A program made the position numbers and the translations under genes. DNA of 64,000 nucleotides from Cryptosporangium arvum DSM 44712 (GTDB lineage: Bacteria > Actinomycetota > Actinomycetes > Mycobacteriales > Cryptosporangiaceae): positions 7,098,894 through 7,162,893 of the forward strand of contig NZ_KK073874.1 in assembly GCF_000585375.1 (NCBI RefSeq). The letters run 5' to 3'. The first letter of the stretch is position 1, and every line of letters begins with the position of its first letter. The notes below the pieces were generated by a model that ran no database searches, had not been told where the DNA came from, and saw only the letters and a list, made by a program, of their open reading frames with translations. This document shows, piece after piece, positions 27,247 to 37,373 of this stretch.

Positions 27247-28023
27247 CTAACGAACCGTAACGACATCCGGAGCGCTGACGTCGATCCGCTTCCCCGACTC
27301 CTCCAGCAGCGCGGTAGCGATCTTCGCCTTGCGCGGACTGTCGGCCGATGTGCCCCAGAACACCATCCGCCCGTCGGTGAGCCGCACCTCGACCCGCTGC
27401 GAGCTCGCCGCGACCACGATCGACGTCAACTCGCGCAGGTCGGGCGTGAGGGCACTCGCGACGGTCAACGCGGCCCGGGTCGAAGGATCGCCGGCCTTCG
27501 GATCGGACACCCGGATCAGCGGCAGCCCCGCCGGCCGGCTCGTGACCGTCCGGAACGGAAAGCCCCCCGGGTCGAGCAGGACGAAGTTGCGCCCGCGCCC
27601 GGCCACGGCCACCGCCTGACGCTCGGCGATCGTCACCACCACCGTGTTCGGCCACGCCCGCTGCACCTGGACCGACGCGACCGCGGGCAACGCCCCGATC
27701 CGGCCGGCCGCCGCGGCGGTGTCCAACCGGGCCAGCGGCGTCCCGACCGGGATCGCGGCGGCGCGGGCGATCTGCTCGGTGGTGACGGTGCGCTCGCCCC
27801 GCACGGAGATCGTGCGGACGCCGAGCAGCGCCGAACCCAGCAACGCCCAGACCGCCACCGACGAGACCGCGACCACCGCGGCGACGAGCGCGTACGGCGC
27901 CACCGCACGCAGACCGCGACGACTACGCCGCAGCGCCCGCCGGCTCCCGGCCCGCGCCGAAGGGTTGACCGCGTCCCGGCGGAGCCGCCAGCGCCGCGCC
28001 GGACGATCGGCTTTGCCGGTCAC
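27247..28023 (-). CDS. ftsQ: Cell division protein FtsQ
   Basis: 258 residues, GTG start with GGAGGAGG upstream. Basic cytoplasmic tail (1-45), one membrane helix (PYALVAAVVAVSSVAVWALLG), POTRA domain beginning VRTISVRGERTVTTEQIARAA, then the beta domain (WPNTVVVTIAERQAVAV; LLDPGGFPFRTV). Bridges the FtsL/FtsB complex and the FtsWI synthase at the septum. Confidence 0.93.
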   Translation of the reverse strand: MTGKADRPARRWRLRRDAVNPSARAGSRRALRRSRRGLRAVAPYALVAAVVAVSSVAVWALLGSALLGVRTISVRGERTVTTEQIARAAAIPVGTPLARLDTAAAAGRIGALPAVASVQVQRAWPNTVVVTIAERQAVAVAGRGRNFVLLDPGGFPFRTVTSRPAGLPLIRVSDPKAGDPSTRAALTVASALTPDLRELTSIVVAASSQRVEVRLTDGRMVFWGTSADSPRKAKIATALLEESGKRIDVSAPDVVTVR

Positions 28024-28069
28024 GCTCGCCTCCTCCGCGACGGGAACGACGAGCGTACCGACGCGGCCC

Positions 28070-29497
28070 TCACCGGGCGTGCCGACCCACCGGCTGCTCC
28101 TCGAGTGCGGCGAGGATCTCGGTGCCCAGCATCGAGATCGGCGGCGCGCCCATCGTCACGACCAGATCGCCGGGACGGGCCCGGCTCACCACCTCGGCGG
28201 CCACCGCCGACCACGATGGTTCGAACACGACGTTCTCGGCGGGCAGCGGAACCGCCCGGGCGAGCGGCGCGCCACCCTGGCCGGGTTCGCGCACCTCCCC
28301 CGGCCCGAAGACCTCCATCACGACGACGTCGTCGGCCAGCGCCAGCGACTGCGCGATCTCGTCCTGGAAGGCGACCGTTCGGTACATCCGGTAGGGCTGG
28401 AACGCGACGATCAGCCTCCCGGTGCCGGCCAGCGTGCGCAGCGTCGTGAGCGCACCGGTCATCGACGTCGGGTGGTAGGCGTACTCGTCGTACACCCGCA
28501 CGCCGGCCGCCACGCCCTTGAGCTCGAAGCGGCGCCGCACCCCCCGGAACTGGCCGAGCGACTCCACGGCCTTGCCCGGGTCGAGGTCCAGCTTCACCGC
28601 CGCCAGCAACGCGGCGGCCGAGTTCAGCGCCAGGTACCCGCCCGGCACCGGCACGCTGACCGCGCCGAGCTTCTCGCCGGCCAGCCGGGCCACGTAGGAC
28701 GTCCCGGCGACGTCACCGGCCTCCTCGGTCAGCCGCAGGTCGGCTTCCTCGGAGCGTCCGTAGGAGAAGACCTGACGCCCGGTGGACCGGGCGTAGTCAC
28801 CCAGCCGGACCGCCCCGGCGTCGTCGGCGCAGACGACCACGAAGCCCTTCGGGTGGACGCGGTCGACGAACTCGCGGAACGCGGCCTCCAGGCCGGCCAT
28901 GTCGCCGTAGGTGTTGAGGTGATCGGCCTCGAGGTTGGTGAGGATCGCGACGAACGGCGAGTAGAGCAGGAACGATCGGTCGCTCTCGTCGGCCTCGACC
29001 ACGAAGTGCTGCCCGGAACCGTGGTGCGCACCGACCCCGGCGTCGGCGAACTCGCCGCCGATGAAGAACGACGGGTCGACGCCGCAGTGCTGCAGCACGG
29101 TGGTGACCATCGACGTCGTCGTGGTCTTGCCGTTCGTCCCGGCGATCGCGATCACCTGGCGGCCGTTCATCGCGGTGACCAGCGCCTCGGCGCGGTGCAG
29201 CACCCGCAGGCCCAGCCGCCGGGCCTCGACCAGCTCGACGTTGTCGGCCGGGATCGCGGTGGAGTACACGACCGTGTCGACGCCGTGGACGTTCCCGGCG
29301 GTCTGTCCGAGCTGGATCGTCGCGCCGAGCGCACGGAGCGTCTCCAGCGCCGGCCACTCCTTGATGTCACTGCCGCTGACCGGGATGCCACGGGTGAGCA
29401 GCAGCCGCGCGACGCCGAGCATGCCGACGCCACCGATGCCGATCACGTGGACCCGTCCCAGGTCCTCCGCCGAGAGCCTCGAGAGGTCTTCGGTCAT
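28070..29497 (-). CDS. murC: UDP-N-acetylmuramate--L-alanine ligase
   Basis: 475 residues. Rossmann start VHVIGIGGVGMLGVARLLL, ATP loop [13 protein letters not shown], central ligase segments EADESDRSFLLYSP and NLEADHLNTYGD, C-terminal YDEYAYHPTSMTG. Adds the first amino acid of the stem peptide. Overlaps the murG stop by 4 nt; a 46-nt gap leads to ftsQ. No ddl follows. Confidence 0.97.
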   Translation of the reverse strand: MTEDLSRLSAEDLGRVHVIGIGGVGMLGVARLLLTRGIPVSGSDIKEWPALETLRALGATIQLGQTAGNVHGVDTVVYSTAIPADNVELVEARRLGLRVLHRAEALVTAMNGRQVIAIAGTNGKTTTTSMVTTVLQHCGVDPSFFIGGEFADAGVGAHHGSGQHFVVEADESDRSFLLYSPFVAILTNLEADHLNTYGDMAGLEAAFREFVDRVHPKGFVVVCADDAGAVRLGDYARSTGRQVFSYGRSEEADLRLTEEAGDVAGTSYVARLAGEKLGAVSVPVPGGYLALNSAAALLAAVKLDLDPGKAVESLGQFRGVRRRFELKGVAAGVRVYDEYAYHPTSMTGALTTLRTLAGTGRLIVAFQPYRMYRTVAFQDEIAQSLALADDVVVMEVFGPGEVREPGQGGAPLARAVPLPAENVVFEPSWSAVAAEVVSRARPGDLVVTMGAPPISMLGTEILAALEEQPVGRHAR

Positions 29498-30606
29498 GCT
29501 GACACCTCCCGTTGGTTCTCCCGCACCGCCTGGTACACCAGCGCGAGCAGGGCCTCGTCACCGTCCCGGCGACCGTATCCGGCGGCGGCGCGCCCCATGG
29601 CGCTTGTCCGGTCGGGTTCACCCAACAGCGGTATCACGTTCTCCTCCAGCCACGACGCGGACAACTCCGCGTCCTCCACCAGCAGTCCTCCACCGGCCCG
29701 CGTCACCGGCAGCGCATTACGTCGTTGTTCGCCGTTGCCCCACGGCAGTGGGACGTAGACCGCGGGTAACCCCACCGCCGCGACCTCCGCGCAGGTCATC
29801 GCACCGCCCCGGCACAGCATCAGGTCGGCGGCGGCGTAACCGAGGTCCATCCGGTCGAGGAACGGCATCGTCACGTACTTCGTACCGGTCGCCTCGGGCA
29901 TGATGTCGAGGGTGTTGCGGGCCCCGATGACGTGCAACACCTGAATGTTCGCCGCGGCCAGTGCGGGTGCGGCGGCGGTGACCGCCAGGTTGAGCGAGCG
30001 GGCGCCCTGGGAGCCACCGGAGACGAACAGCACCGGCTTGTCCGGGTCGAGCCCGAAGTGCTCCCGGGCGGCGGCACGCGTGGCGCTCCGGTCCAGCGAA
30101 GCGATCGTGGAACGCAGCGGCACCCCCACCACGGTTCCGTTGCGCAGCGTCACGTGCTCACCGCCGAGGCCGACGAACGGCGTCAGCCGGGCGCCGACCT
30201 TGTTGGCGATGCCGGCCGGATCGTTGACCTCGTGCACCACGAGCGGCAGCTTCGCCCGGCGCGCGGCCAGGTAGGCCGGGAGCGCGACGTACCCGCCGAA
30301 CCCGACGACGACCTCCGCGCCGACCCGTTCGAGTACCTCGGTCACAGCCGCGACGCTGCGCCGGACGCGGCCGGGCGTCCGGGCCAGATCGGCGTTCGGG
30401 CGGCGGGGCAGCGGATACGCGGGGACGAGTTCGAGATCCCAGCCGCGGGCCGGGATGATCTCGGCTTCCAGCCCTTTGGGCGTGCCGAGACAGGTGATCC
30501 GGGCATCGGGGTGGTACCGCCGGACGCATTCGGCCAGTGCGAGCGCGGGCTCGATGTGCCCGCCCGTACCGCCACCGGCGAGGACGACGGAGCGCAACGG
30601 CGTCAC
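29494..30606 (-). CDS. murG: UDP-GlcNAc:undecaprenyl-PP-MurNAc-pentapeptide GlcNAc transferase
   Basis: 370 residues from GTG 30606, which overlaps the ftsW stop; the open frame extends upstream but is antisense-like noise. GT-B fold: glycine loop VVLAGGGTGGHIEPALALAE, membrane-facing FGGYVALPAYLAA, donor site VSGGSQGARSLN and CRGGAMTCAEVAAVGLPAVYVPLP. Makes lipid II on the inner membrane face. Confidence 0.97.
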   Translation of the reverse strand: MTPLRSVVLAGGGTGGHIEPALALAECVRRYHPDARITCLGTPKGLEAEIIPARGWDLELVPAYPLPRRPNADLARTPGRVRRSVAAVTEVLERVGAEVVVGFGGYVALPAYLAARRAKLPLVVHEVNDPAGIANKVGARLTPFVGLGGEHVTLRNGTVVGVPLRSTIASLDRSATRAAAREHFGLDPDKPVLFVSGGSQGARSLNLAVTAAAPALAAANIQVLHVIGARNTLDIMPEATGTKYVTMPFLDRMDLGYAAADLMLCRGGAMTCAEVAAVGLPAVYVPLPWGNGEQRRNALPVTRAGGGLLVEDAELSASWLEENVIPLLGEPDRTSAMGRAAAGYGRRDGDEALLALVYQAVRENQREVSA

Positions 30607-31931
30607 CGACGACCTCCTGTCCTTGCCCGATAGTGGCCTAATGGGCGCCCGGCCCGGCCCGACCGTAACGCCTGCCGGGCCCGGCCCGGACGCCCGGGCA
30701 GCTCCGGGAGCGGAATACCCGACCATCGCACCCACCAGGCCCGGCCGCGGGCGTGCAGCGCCAGCACGGCCTCGGGCTCGTGGCGGGCGAAGCTGGCGAG
30801 CATGCCGATCACGAACATCGTCAGCACCAGCGAGCTGCCACCGGCCGACATCAGCGGCAGCGGGACGCCGGTGATCGGCAGCAGCCCCACCACGCCTCCC
30901 ATGTTCACCAGCGCCTGTCCGGCCAGCCAGACCGTACCGGCGGACGCGACCAGCCGGCGGAACGGGTCGTCCACCCGGGACGCGATCCGGATACCGGCGT
31001 AGGTCAGCACCCCGAACAACAGGACGACGACGAGGCAGCCGAGGACGCCGAGCTCCTCGCCGATGATCGCGAAGATGAAGTCGTTGTGGGCCTCGGGCAG
31101 CCCGCCCCACTTCTCCCGGCTCTGGCCGAGCCCGAGACCGAGCCAGCCGCCGGTACCCAGCGAGTAGAAGCCGCGCACGACCTGGTACCCGCAGGTGTCC
31201 TGGTGGGCGAACGGGTCGGTGAAGCAGGTCAGCCGGGAGATGCGCTCGGGCTTCGTGGCGACCAGCGGCACCAGGCCGACGAACGCGATCGCGCCGAGCG
31301 TCGCGAACACCCGGAACCGCACCCCGGCGGTGAACAGCAGCGCGACGAGGATGAACAGCAGCAGCATCATGCCGCCGAAGTCCTCCAGGCCCACCAGGCC
31401 GAACAGCACCGCCGACCCGGCCAGCAGCGGCACCGCCAGGTGCCGCCACTCGGTCAGCAGCGGACGCTTGCGCACGAGCACCGCGGAACCCCACAGCGCC
31501 AGCGCGAGCTTGGCCACCTCGACCGGCTGGATCTGGATCGGGCCCAGCGCCAGCCACAGCTTCGCGCCGTTCACCTCTTTGCCGAAGAACGGCAACAGCA
31601 CCAGCAGGATCATCGAGACGACGACGAGCGGCCAGCCGAGCATCGGCCACAGGCGCATCGGCAGGCGCAGCGCCAGCCAGAACGCCGGTATACCGAGCAG
31701 CGCGAACGTGAGCTGCTTGGTGAACTGCGTGAACGCGCTCCCGGAGTTGGCGTACGAGTCGATGCTGGAGGCCGAGAGCACCATGATCAAGCCGAGCCCC
31801 AGCAGCAGCCCCGCGCTCCCCAGCAGCAGGTAGTACGACGCCATCGGGCGGCGCAGCAGACCGGCCACCACACCGACGGCCCGGCCGGGCGCGACGTGGG
31901 CATCCCGGTCCAGGCCCGCCGGCGCCGCCAT
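30603..31931 (-). CDS. ftsW: SEDS peptidoglycan glycosyltransferase FtsW
   Basis: 442 residues, about ten membrane helices. SEDS landmarks: YYLLLGSAGLLLGLGLIMVL, the large loop with GAKLWLALGPIQIQPVEVAK, the catalytic-Asp region LVGLEDFGGMM, AHNDFIFAIIGEELG, and GVPLPLMSAGGSSL. Partner of PBP2/FtsI at the septum. A 70-residue Arg/Pro-rich C-terminal tail follows the last helix. Starts 2 nt after murD. Confidence 0.96.
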   Translation of the reverse strand: MAAPAGLDRDAHVAPGRAVGVVAGLLRRPMASYYLLLGSAGLLLGLGLIMVLSASSIDSYANSGSAFTQFTKQLTFALLGIPAFWLALRLPMRLWPMLGWPLVVVSMILLVLLPFFGKEVNGAKLWLALGPIQIQPVEVAKLALALWGSAVLVRKRPLLTEWRHLAVPLLAGSAVLFGLVGLEDFGGMMLLLFILVALLFTAGVRFRVFATLGAIAFVGLVPLVATKPERISRLTCFTDPFAHQDTCGYQVVRGFYSLGTGGWLGLGLGQSREKWGGLPEAHNDFIFAIIGEELGVLGCLVVVLLFGVLTYAGIRIASRVDDPFRRLVASAGTVWLAGQALVNMGGVVGLLPITGVPLPLMSAGGSSLVLTMFVIGMLASFARHEPEAVLALHARGRAWWVRWSGIPLPELPGRPGRARQALRSGRAGRPLGHYRARTGGRR

Positions 31932-31933
31932 CG

Positions 31934-33316
31934 TCAGGAGTCCTGCAGCTTCTCGACCGCGTCGGCGAAGGCGAGCCCGCGGGCGGCGTAGCTGCCGAAC
32001 ATGTCCAGCGACGCCGCGGCCGGGGCGAGCAGCACGGTGTCGCCGGGGTCGGCCAGCGCGACGGCGGCGGCCACGACATCGGTCATGGCCCCATCATCGG
32101 TCCTGTCCACCTCACGCACGGGGACGTGCGGGGCGTGTCGGCGCAGCGCGTCCGCCACCTCGGCCCGGTCGACGCCGAGCAGCACCGCGCCGGCGAGCCG
32201 GTCGGCGACCGTCTCGACGAGCGGCGCGATGTCGACGCCCTTGAGCTGACCGCCGGCGACCCAGACCACGCGCGGGTAGGCGCGCAACGACGCTTCGGCC
32301 GCGTGCGGGTTCGTCGCCTTGCTGTCGTCGACCCAGGTCACGCCGTTCTTCTCGGCGACGAACGCGTTGCGGTGCGGCTCCGGCCGGTACTCCGCCAGCC
32401 CCGCGACGACGGCGTCCGGGCCGACGCCGTGCGAGCGGGCCAGCGCGGCGGCGGCCAGCGCGTTCGCGACGTTGTGCGGACCGGGCGGGCGGACGTCGGT
32501 GACCGACCCCACTTCGAAGGCCTGCGACGGGTCGGCGGTGAACGCGCGGTCGACGAGCAGCGTCTGCACGACGCCGAACTCGCCGGGCAGCGGCGCCTCG
32601 AGCGTGAACCCGACGGCGGTGCCGGGTGCGGTCGCGAGCAACGCCGCCACGCGGGGATCCTGGGCGTTTCCGACGGCGACCGTCGACGGGAACTGCCAGA
32701 GCTTCGCCTTCGCGGCCGCGTACCGCGCGAAGTCGCCGTGCCACGAGAGGTGGTCGTCGGCCAGGTTGAGCAGCGCGGCGGCGGCCGGGGCCAGCGTCGA
32801 GGACCAGTGCAGCTGGTAGCTGGACAGCTCGACGGCGAGCACGTCGTAGGGCTCGGGGTCCAGGACGGCATCGATCAGGGGCACACCGATGTTGCCCACG
32901 GCGGTGGTCCGCAGGCCGGCGCGCTCGAGGATCGTCGCCAGCATGGTCGTGGTCGTGGTTTTGCCGTTGGTGCCGGTGACGGTGAGCCAGGGGACGTCGC
33001 CGGGGCGCAGGCGCCAGGCCAGCTCGGGTTCGCTGAACACCTCGATCCCGGCGGCGAGCGGCCCGGCCAGCAGCGGATGGTCCGGCCGGAAGCCCGGCGA
33101 GACGATCACCTGGTCGGTGTCGCCGGGCAGCTCGGCCGGGTCGATCAGGATCCCGGCACCGGATTCCTGGATCGCACGCAGGGCCGGCGAGTCGACCCGG
33201 TCGAACACCGTCACCCGCGCGCCGACCGACTGCAGCGCACGGGTCACCGCCGCACCGGTCACGCCGGTGCCGCCGACGAGGACGTGGCGACCCGGGTACC
33301 AGGAGCGCGCGGTCAC
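31934..33316 (-). CDS. murD: UDP-N-acetylmuramoylalanine--D-glutamate ligase
   Basis: 460 residues. N-terminal [20 protein letters not shown] loop [42 protein letters not shown]-terminal [17 protein letters not shown]. Adds D-Glu to UDP-MurNAc-L-Ala. The ATG/GTG region overlaps the mraY stop by 4 nt. Confidence 0.97.
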   Translation of the reverse strand: MTARSWYPGRHVLVGGTGVTGAAVTRALQSVGARVTVFDRVDSPALRAIQESGAGILIDPAELPGDTDQVIVSPGFRPDHPLLAGPLAAGIEVFSEPELAWRLRPGDVPWLTVTGTNGKTTTTTMLATILERAGLRTTAVGNIGVPLIDAVLDPEPYDVLAVELSSYQLHWSSTLAPAAAALLNLADDHLSWHGDFARYAAAKAKLWQFPSTVAVGNAQDPRVAALLATAPGTAVGFTLEAPLPGEFGVVQTLLVDRAFTADPSQAFEVGSVTDVRPPGPHNVANALAAAALARSHGVGPDAVVAGLAEYRPEPHRNAFVAEKNGVTWVDDSKATNPHAAEASLRAYPRVVWVAGGQLKGVDIAPLVETVADRLAGAVLLGVDRAEVADALRRHAPHVPVREVDRTDDGAMTDVVAAAVALADPGDTVLLAPAAASLDMFGSYAARGLAFADAVEKLQDS

Positions 33317-34389
33317 TGCTGCAGCACGTTCAGGTAGTCGGCGAAGAAGATGCCGAGCCCGGCCGCGACGAAGAAGCCCGCGATGATCCAGAACCGGACC
33401 ACGATCGTGGTCTCCTGCCAGCCCGCCAGTTCGAAGTGGTGCTGCAGCGGCGCCATCCGGAACACCCGTTTACCGGTGCTGCGGAACGAGATGATCTGGA
33501 TGACGACCGACATCGTCACGATGACGAACAGCCCGCCGAGGATCAGCAGCAGCAGCGTGGTGCGGGTGGTGAGCGCCAGGCCGGCGATCAGGCCGCCGAT
33601 GCCGAGCGCGCCGGTGTCGCCCATGAACAGCCGGGCCGGGGGCGCGTTCCACCACAGGAACCCCGCCAGCGCACCGGCCGCGGCCGCGGCGATCAGCGCG
33701 GTGTCGAGCGGGTCGCGCACCGTGTAGCAGTAGCCGTTCGGGCCGGCGACCTCGCCGCAGATGTGCCGGTACTGCCAGAAGCCGATCAGGACGTAGCCCA
33801 GCAGCACCATGATCGACGGGCCGGTGGCCAGGCCGTCCAACCCGTCGGTGAGGTTGACGCCGTTGGCCGCCGCGATCACGACGAACGCGAAGAACAGCGC
33901 CGCGCCGACCTGGGTGAGGTGCGCCCAGTCGAGGTCCCGGATGAACGAGAGCTTCTCCGACGCGATCGTGTAGCCCTGCTCGTCGGGCAGGTTCAGCGCC
34001 AGGAACGCGAACGCGGCCGCGACGACGGCCTGGCCGATCAGCTTGCCCCGCTTGTTCAGGCCGAGGCTGCGCTTCTTGCGGATCTTGATGTAGTCGTCGA
34101 CGAAACCGACCGCGCCCATGCCGACGAAGAGGCCGAGCAGCGTCACCGCGGTCGGGCTGATCCGGTGGTCACCGATGACGATCTGGGCGACCACGTACGC
34201 GATGACCGTGGCGAGGATGAAGACGATGCCGCCCATCGTGGGCGTACCGCGCTTGGACTGGTGGTGCTTGGGGCCCTCCTCGCGGATCTCCTGCCCGAAC
34301 TTCAGCCGGTGCAGGTATCGGATCGCGACGGGCGTACCGAAGATGGAGACGACGAAGGCCACGAACGCCGCGGCCAGAACACTCCTCAC
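33313..34389 (-). CDS. mraY: Phospho-MurNAc-pentapeptide transferase
   Basis: 358 residues, ten-helix polyprenyl-phosphate transferase making lipid I. Catalytic segments: [18 protein letters not shown] (Asp pair), [13 protein letters not shown] and [13 protein letters not shown]-terminal [15 protein letters not shown] typical of MraY. Overlaps murF and murD by 4 nt each. Confidence 0.98.
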   Translation of the reverse strand: MRSVLAAAFVAFVVSIFGTPVAIRYLHRLKFGQEIREEGPKHHQSKRGTPTMGGIVFILATVIAYVVAQIVIGDHRISPTAVTLLGLFVGMGAVGFVDDYIKIRKKRSLGLNKRGKLIGQAVVAAAFAFLALNLPDEQGYTIASEKLSFIRDLDWAHLTQVGAALFFAFVVIAAANGVNLTDGLDGLATGPSIMVLLGYVLIGFWQYRHICGEVAGPNGYCYTVRDPLDTALIAAAAAGALAGFLWWNAPPARLFMGDTGALGIGGLIAGLALTTRTTLLLLILGGLFVIVTMSVVIQIISFRSTGKRVFRMAPLQHHFELAGWQETTIVVRFWIIAGFFVAAGLGIFFADYLNVLQQ

Positions 34390-35834
34390 GCCCGGCCACC
34401 CCCGGGCGCCGGCGTGGCCACCGGCCCGGCCAGCAGGGCGTCCACGACGCGGTCGAGCCGCGCCGACCGGGACCCCTTCACCAGCACCACGTCGCCCGGT
34501 GCGAGCTGGTTGCCCAGCAACTCCACCGCGGCGTCCACGTCCGGCACGTGCACCGACTCCTCTCCCCAGGACCCTTCCAGAACCGCACCGGCGTGGATCG
34601 CGCCGGCGTCGGGCCCCACTACGACCAGACGGTCGATGTCCAACCGGACGGCGAGCCGCCCGATCGCGTCGTGCTCTTCCCGGCTGGTCTCGCCCAGCTC
34701 GGCCATGTGGCCCAGGACGGCCCAGACCCGCCGCCGCCCGCGCGGCTCCTCGCCCTGGTTCGGGGCCGGCGTGGCCATCGCGCGCAGCGCCTTCAGCGCG
34801 GCGCGCACCGAGTCGGGGTTCGCGTTGTAGCTGTCGTCGACGACCGTCACGCCGTCGACCCGCTCGGTGACCTCCATCCGGCGCCGGCTCACCGGGGTGG
34901 CCTCGCTCAGCACCGCGGCGACCTCGTCCAGGCCGAGCCCCAGCTCGAGGCCGACCGCGGCCGCCGCCAGCACGTTGCCGACGTGGTGCTCGCCGTGCAG
35001 CTTCAACTGGACGTGCGCCCGGGCGTCACCCACGTGGATCGTGAAGCCCGGGCGCCCGATGCCGTCGAGCGTGACGTCGCTCGCCCGCACGTCGGCGTCG
35101 GGGGCCAGGCCCACCTGCACGACCCGGGCCTTGGTGCGCGAGGCCATCGCGCGCACGCGGCCGTCGTCGGCGTTGAGCACCGCGAGCCCTTCCGCGGGCA
35201 GCGCCTCGACCAGTTCGCCCTTCGCCTGCGCGGTCGCCTCGATCGAACCGAACTCCCCGGCGTGCGCGGCGCCGACGTTGAGCACCACACCGATCCGGGG
35301 CGGGGCGACCTCGGTGAGCCACCGGACGTGCCCGACGCCACGCGCGCTCTTCTCCAGCACCAGGTACCGGGTGTCGGCGTCGGCACGCAGCACCGTCCAC
35401 GGGTGGCCGAGCTCGTTGTTGAACGACCCCGGCGGCGCCACCGTCGCGCCGAGGCGTCCGCACACCGCGGCCAGCAGGTCCTTGGTGGACGTCTTGCCGC
35501 TGGACCCGGTGACACCGACGATCGTCAGGTCGGGCAGGCGGTCGACGACCGCGCGCGCCAGCTTGCCCAGGGCGACGAGCGCGTCGTCGACGAGGATCGA
35601 CGGCACCCCGTCCAGCGGGCGGGTGGCCAGCACCACCGCCACCCCGGCCTCGACCGCGCCGGCCGCGAAGTCGTGGCCGTCGACACGCTCGCCGGTCAAC
35701 GCGACGAACACCCCGCCCGCGGTCACCCGGCGCGAGTCGTACTCGACCGTCCCGGTCACCACCGTGCCCGGGTCGGCGTTGCGGAGGTCACCGTCGGTCG
35801 CGGCCGCGACCTCGGCCAGCGTGAGCGCGATCAT
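34386..35834 (-). CDS. murF: UDP-N-acetylmuramoyl-tripeptide--D-Ala-D-Ala ligase
   Basis: 482 residues. N-terminal domain with [28 protein letters not shown] loop [49 protein letters not shown], and the C-terminal [12 protein letters not shown]. Completes the cytoplasmic UDP-MurNAc-pentapeptide. ATG overlaps the murE stop. Confidence 0.97.
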   Translation of the reverse strand: MIALTLAEVAAATDGDLRNADPGTVVTGTVEYDSRRVTAGGVFVALTGERVDGHDFAAGAVEAGVAVVLATRPLDGVPSILVDDALVALGKLARAVVDRLPDLTIVGVTGSSGKTSTKDLLAAVCGRLGATVAPPGSFNNELGHPWTVLRADADTRYLVLEKSARGVGHVRWLTEVAPPRIGVVLNVGAAHAGEFGSIEATAQAKGELVEALPAEGLAVLNADDGRVRAMASRTKARVVQVGLAPDADVRASDVTLDGIGRPGFTIHVGDARAHVQLKLHGEHHVGNVLAAAAVGLELGLGLDEVAAVLSEATPVSRRRMEVTERVDGVTVVDDSYNANPDSVRAALKALRAMATPAPNQGEEPRGRRRVWAVLGHMAELGETSREEHDAIGRLAVRLDIDRLVVVGPDAGAIHAGAVLEGSWGEESVHVPDVDAAVELLGNQLAPGDVVLVKGSRSARLDRVVDALLAGPVATPAPGGGRA

Positions 35835-37357
35835 GCCCGTGCTCCCCGGGTGCCGACGGCGGCGAGCGCGGCCGCGAGCACCTCCCGGTCGTCGAACGGG
35901 TGCACCACTCCTGCGACCTCCTGGCCCTGCTCATGTCCCTTGCCCAGCACGGCGACGCAGTCGCCCGGCCCGGCCTGTTCGACCGCGGCGGCGATCGCTG
36001 CCGCCCGGTCACCGACTTCCACGACCTCGGCCCGTTCCGCGGCCGGTACCCGGGCGACGCCGCCCAGCATCGCGGTGCGGATCGTCGCCGGGTCCTCGGA
36101 ACGCGGGTTGTCGTCGGTCGCGACGAACACGTCCGCTCCCCGAGCCGCGGCTTCGCCCATCAGCGGACGCTTGCCGGCGTCCCGGTCGCCCCCGCAACCC
36201 AGCACACAGATCAGTTTTCCGGCCGTGACCGGGCGCAGCGCGGCCAGCGCGGCCGCGACCGAACCCGGGTCGTGCGCGTAGTCCACCACACCGGCCGGAC
36301 CCGCCGCCGACCCGGTCACCCGCTCCATGCGGCCCGGCAGCTGGCCGGCGTCGGCCACACCCGCCACCGCGGTCGCCAGCGGCACGTCGACCGAGCGCAG
36401 CACGGCCAGCGCCAGCACGGCGTTCTCGATGCTGTAGGCGCCGGGCATCGCGACCCGGGCGGCGGTGTGCGCGCCGTCGGGGCCCTCGACGACGAAGTCC
36501 TGGACGAACCCGTCCGGCCCGCGCTCGACGACCCGCCAGGTGGCGTCGGGCGCGCCGGCCGCCGAGACCGTGATCACTCCCGGGCGCACGAGACGCCGGC
36601 CCGCGGCGTCGTCGACGTTGACCACCACGCGCTCGGAGCGGCCGTCGAACAGCCGGGCCTTGGCTTGGAAGTAGTCCTCGACGTCGGCGTGGAAATCCAG
36701 GTGGTCGACGCCGAGGTTGGTGAACGCGCCGACCGCGAACCGCACCGCGGCCACCCGGTCCAGCGCGAGCGCGTGGCTGGAGACCTCCATCACCACCGCG
36801 GTGACACCGCGTTCCCGGGCGACCGCGAGCAACGCCTGCAGGTCGGGCGCTTCCGGGGTGGTCCGCGCCGACGCCAGGCGCTCGCCCGCGATGCGGGTCT
36901 CCACGGTCCCCAGCAGGGCCGTGACGTGCCCGGCGGCGCGCAGGCCGGCCTCGACCAGGTAGGCGGTGGTGGTCTTGCCGTTCGTGCCGGTGATGCCGAC
37001 GACGGTCAGCGCGGCGCTGGGGTCGCCGTAGACACGGGCGCTGACGGTGCCGAGCACCGCCCGCGGATCGTCGACGAGGAGCACCGGGACACCGTGGACG
37101 GACTCGGCGCCTGCGGGGTCGGTGAGAACGGCCACCGCTCCGGCTTCGACCGCGCGGGCCGCGAACCGGGCCCCGTGCGTGCGTGCGCCCGGGAGCGCCG
37201 CGAAGAGATCGCCGGGACGAACGGCTGAGCTGTCATGGGTGACACCGGTGACGACCGCGTCACCGGTGGTACTGCCGCCGACGAGCCCGGCGAGTTCCGT
37301 CACCGGAACGGCTGCCGGGGACGCAGGCCGCGGGACGCTGGCGTTGGACACGGCCAC
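35831..37357 (-). CDS. murE: UDP-MurNAc-tripeptide synthetase, meso-DAP adding
   Basis: 508 residues from GTG 37357, 16 nt after the PBP2 stop (a second GTG at 37351 is possible; a start at 37474 would overlap PBP2). ATP loop [44 protein letters not shown], and the C-terminal DNPR box in VATDDNPRSEDP, which selects meso-diaminopimelate over lysine. This tells that the cell wall is DAP type. Confidence 0.95.
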   Translation of the reverse strand: MAVSNASVPRPASPAAVPVTELAGLVGGSTTGDAVVTGVTHDSSAVRPGDLFAALPGARTHGARFAARAVEAGAVAVLTDPAGAESVHGVPVLLVDDPRAVLGTVSARVYGDPSAALTVVGITGTNGKTTTAYLVEAGLRAAGHVTALLGTVETRIAGERLASARTTPEAPDLQALLAVARERGVTAVVMEVSSHALALDRVAAVRFAVGAFTNLGVDHLDFHADVEDYFQAKARLFDGRSERVVVNVDDAAGRRLVRPGVITVSAAGAPDATWRVVERGPDGFVQDFVVEGPDGAHTAARVAMPGAYSIENAVLALAVLRSVDVPLATAVAGVADAGQLPGRMERVTGSAAGPAGVVDYAHDPGSVAAALAALRPVTAGKLICVLGCGGDRDAGKRPLMGEAAARGADVFVATDDNPRSEDPATIRTAMLGGVARVPAAERAEVVEVGDRAAAIAAAVEQAGPGDCVAVLGKGHEQGQEVAGVVHPFDDREVLAAALAAVGTRGARA

Positions 37358-37373
37358 AGACCCTACCGCCGAC

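Noticed and set aside
30607-32079. Upstream extension of murG to an 861-codon frame
   Set aside because: It runs over ftsW in another frame; the GTGA overlap at 30603-30606 and the conserved MurG N-terminus set the start.
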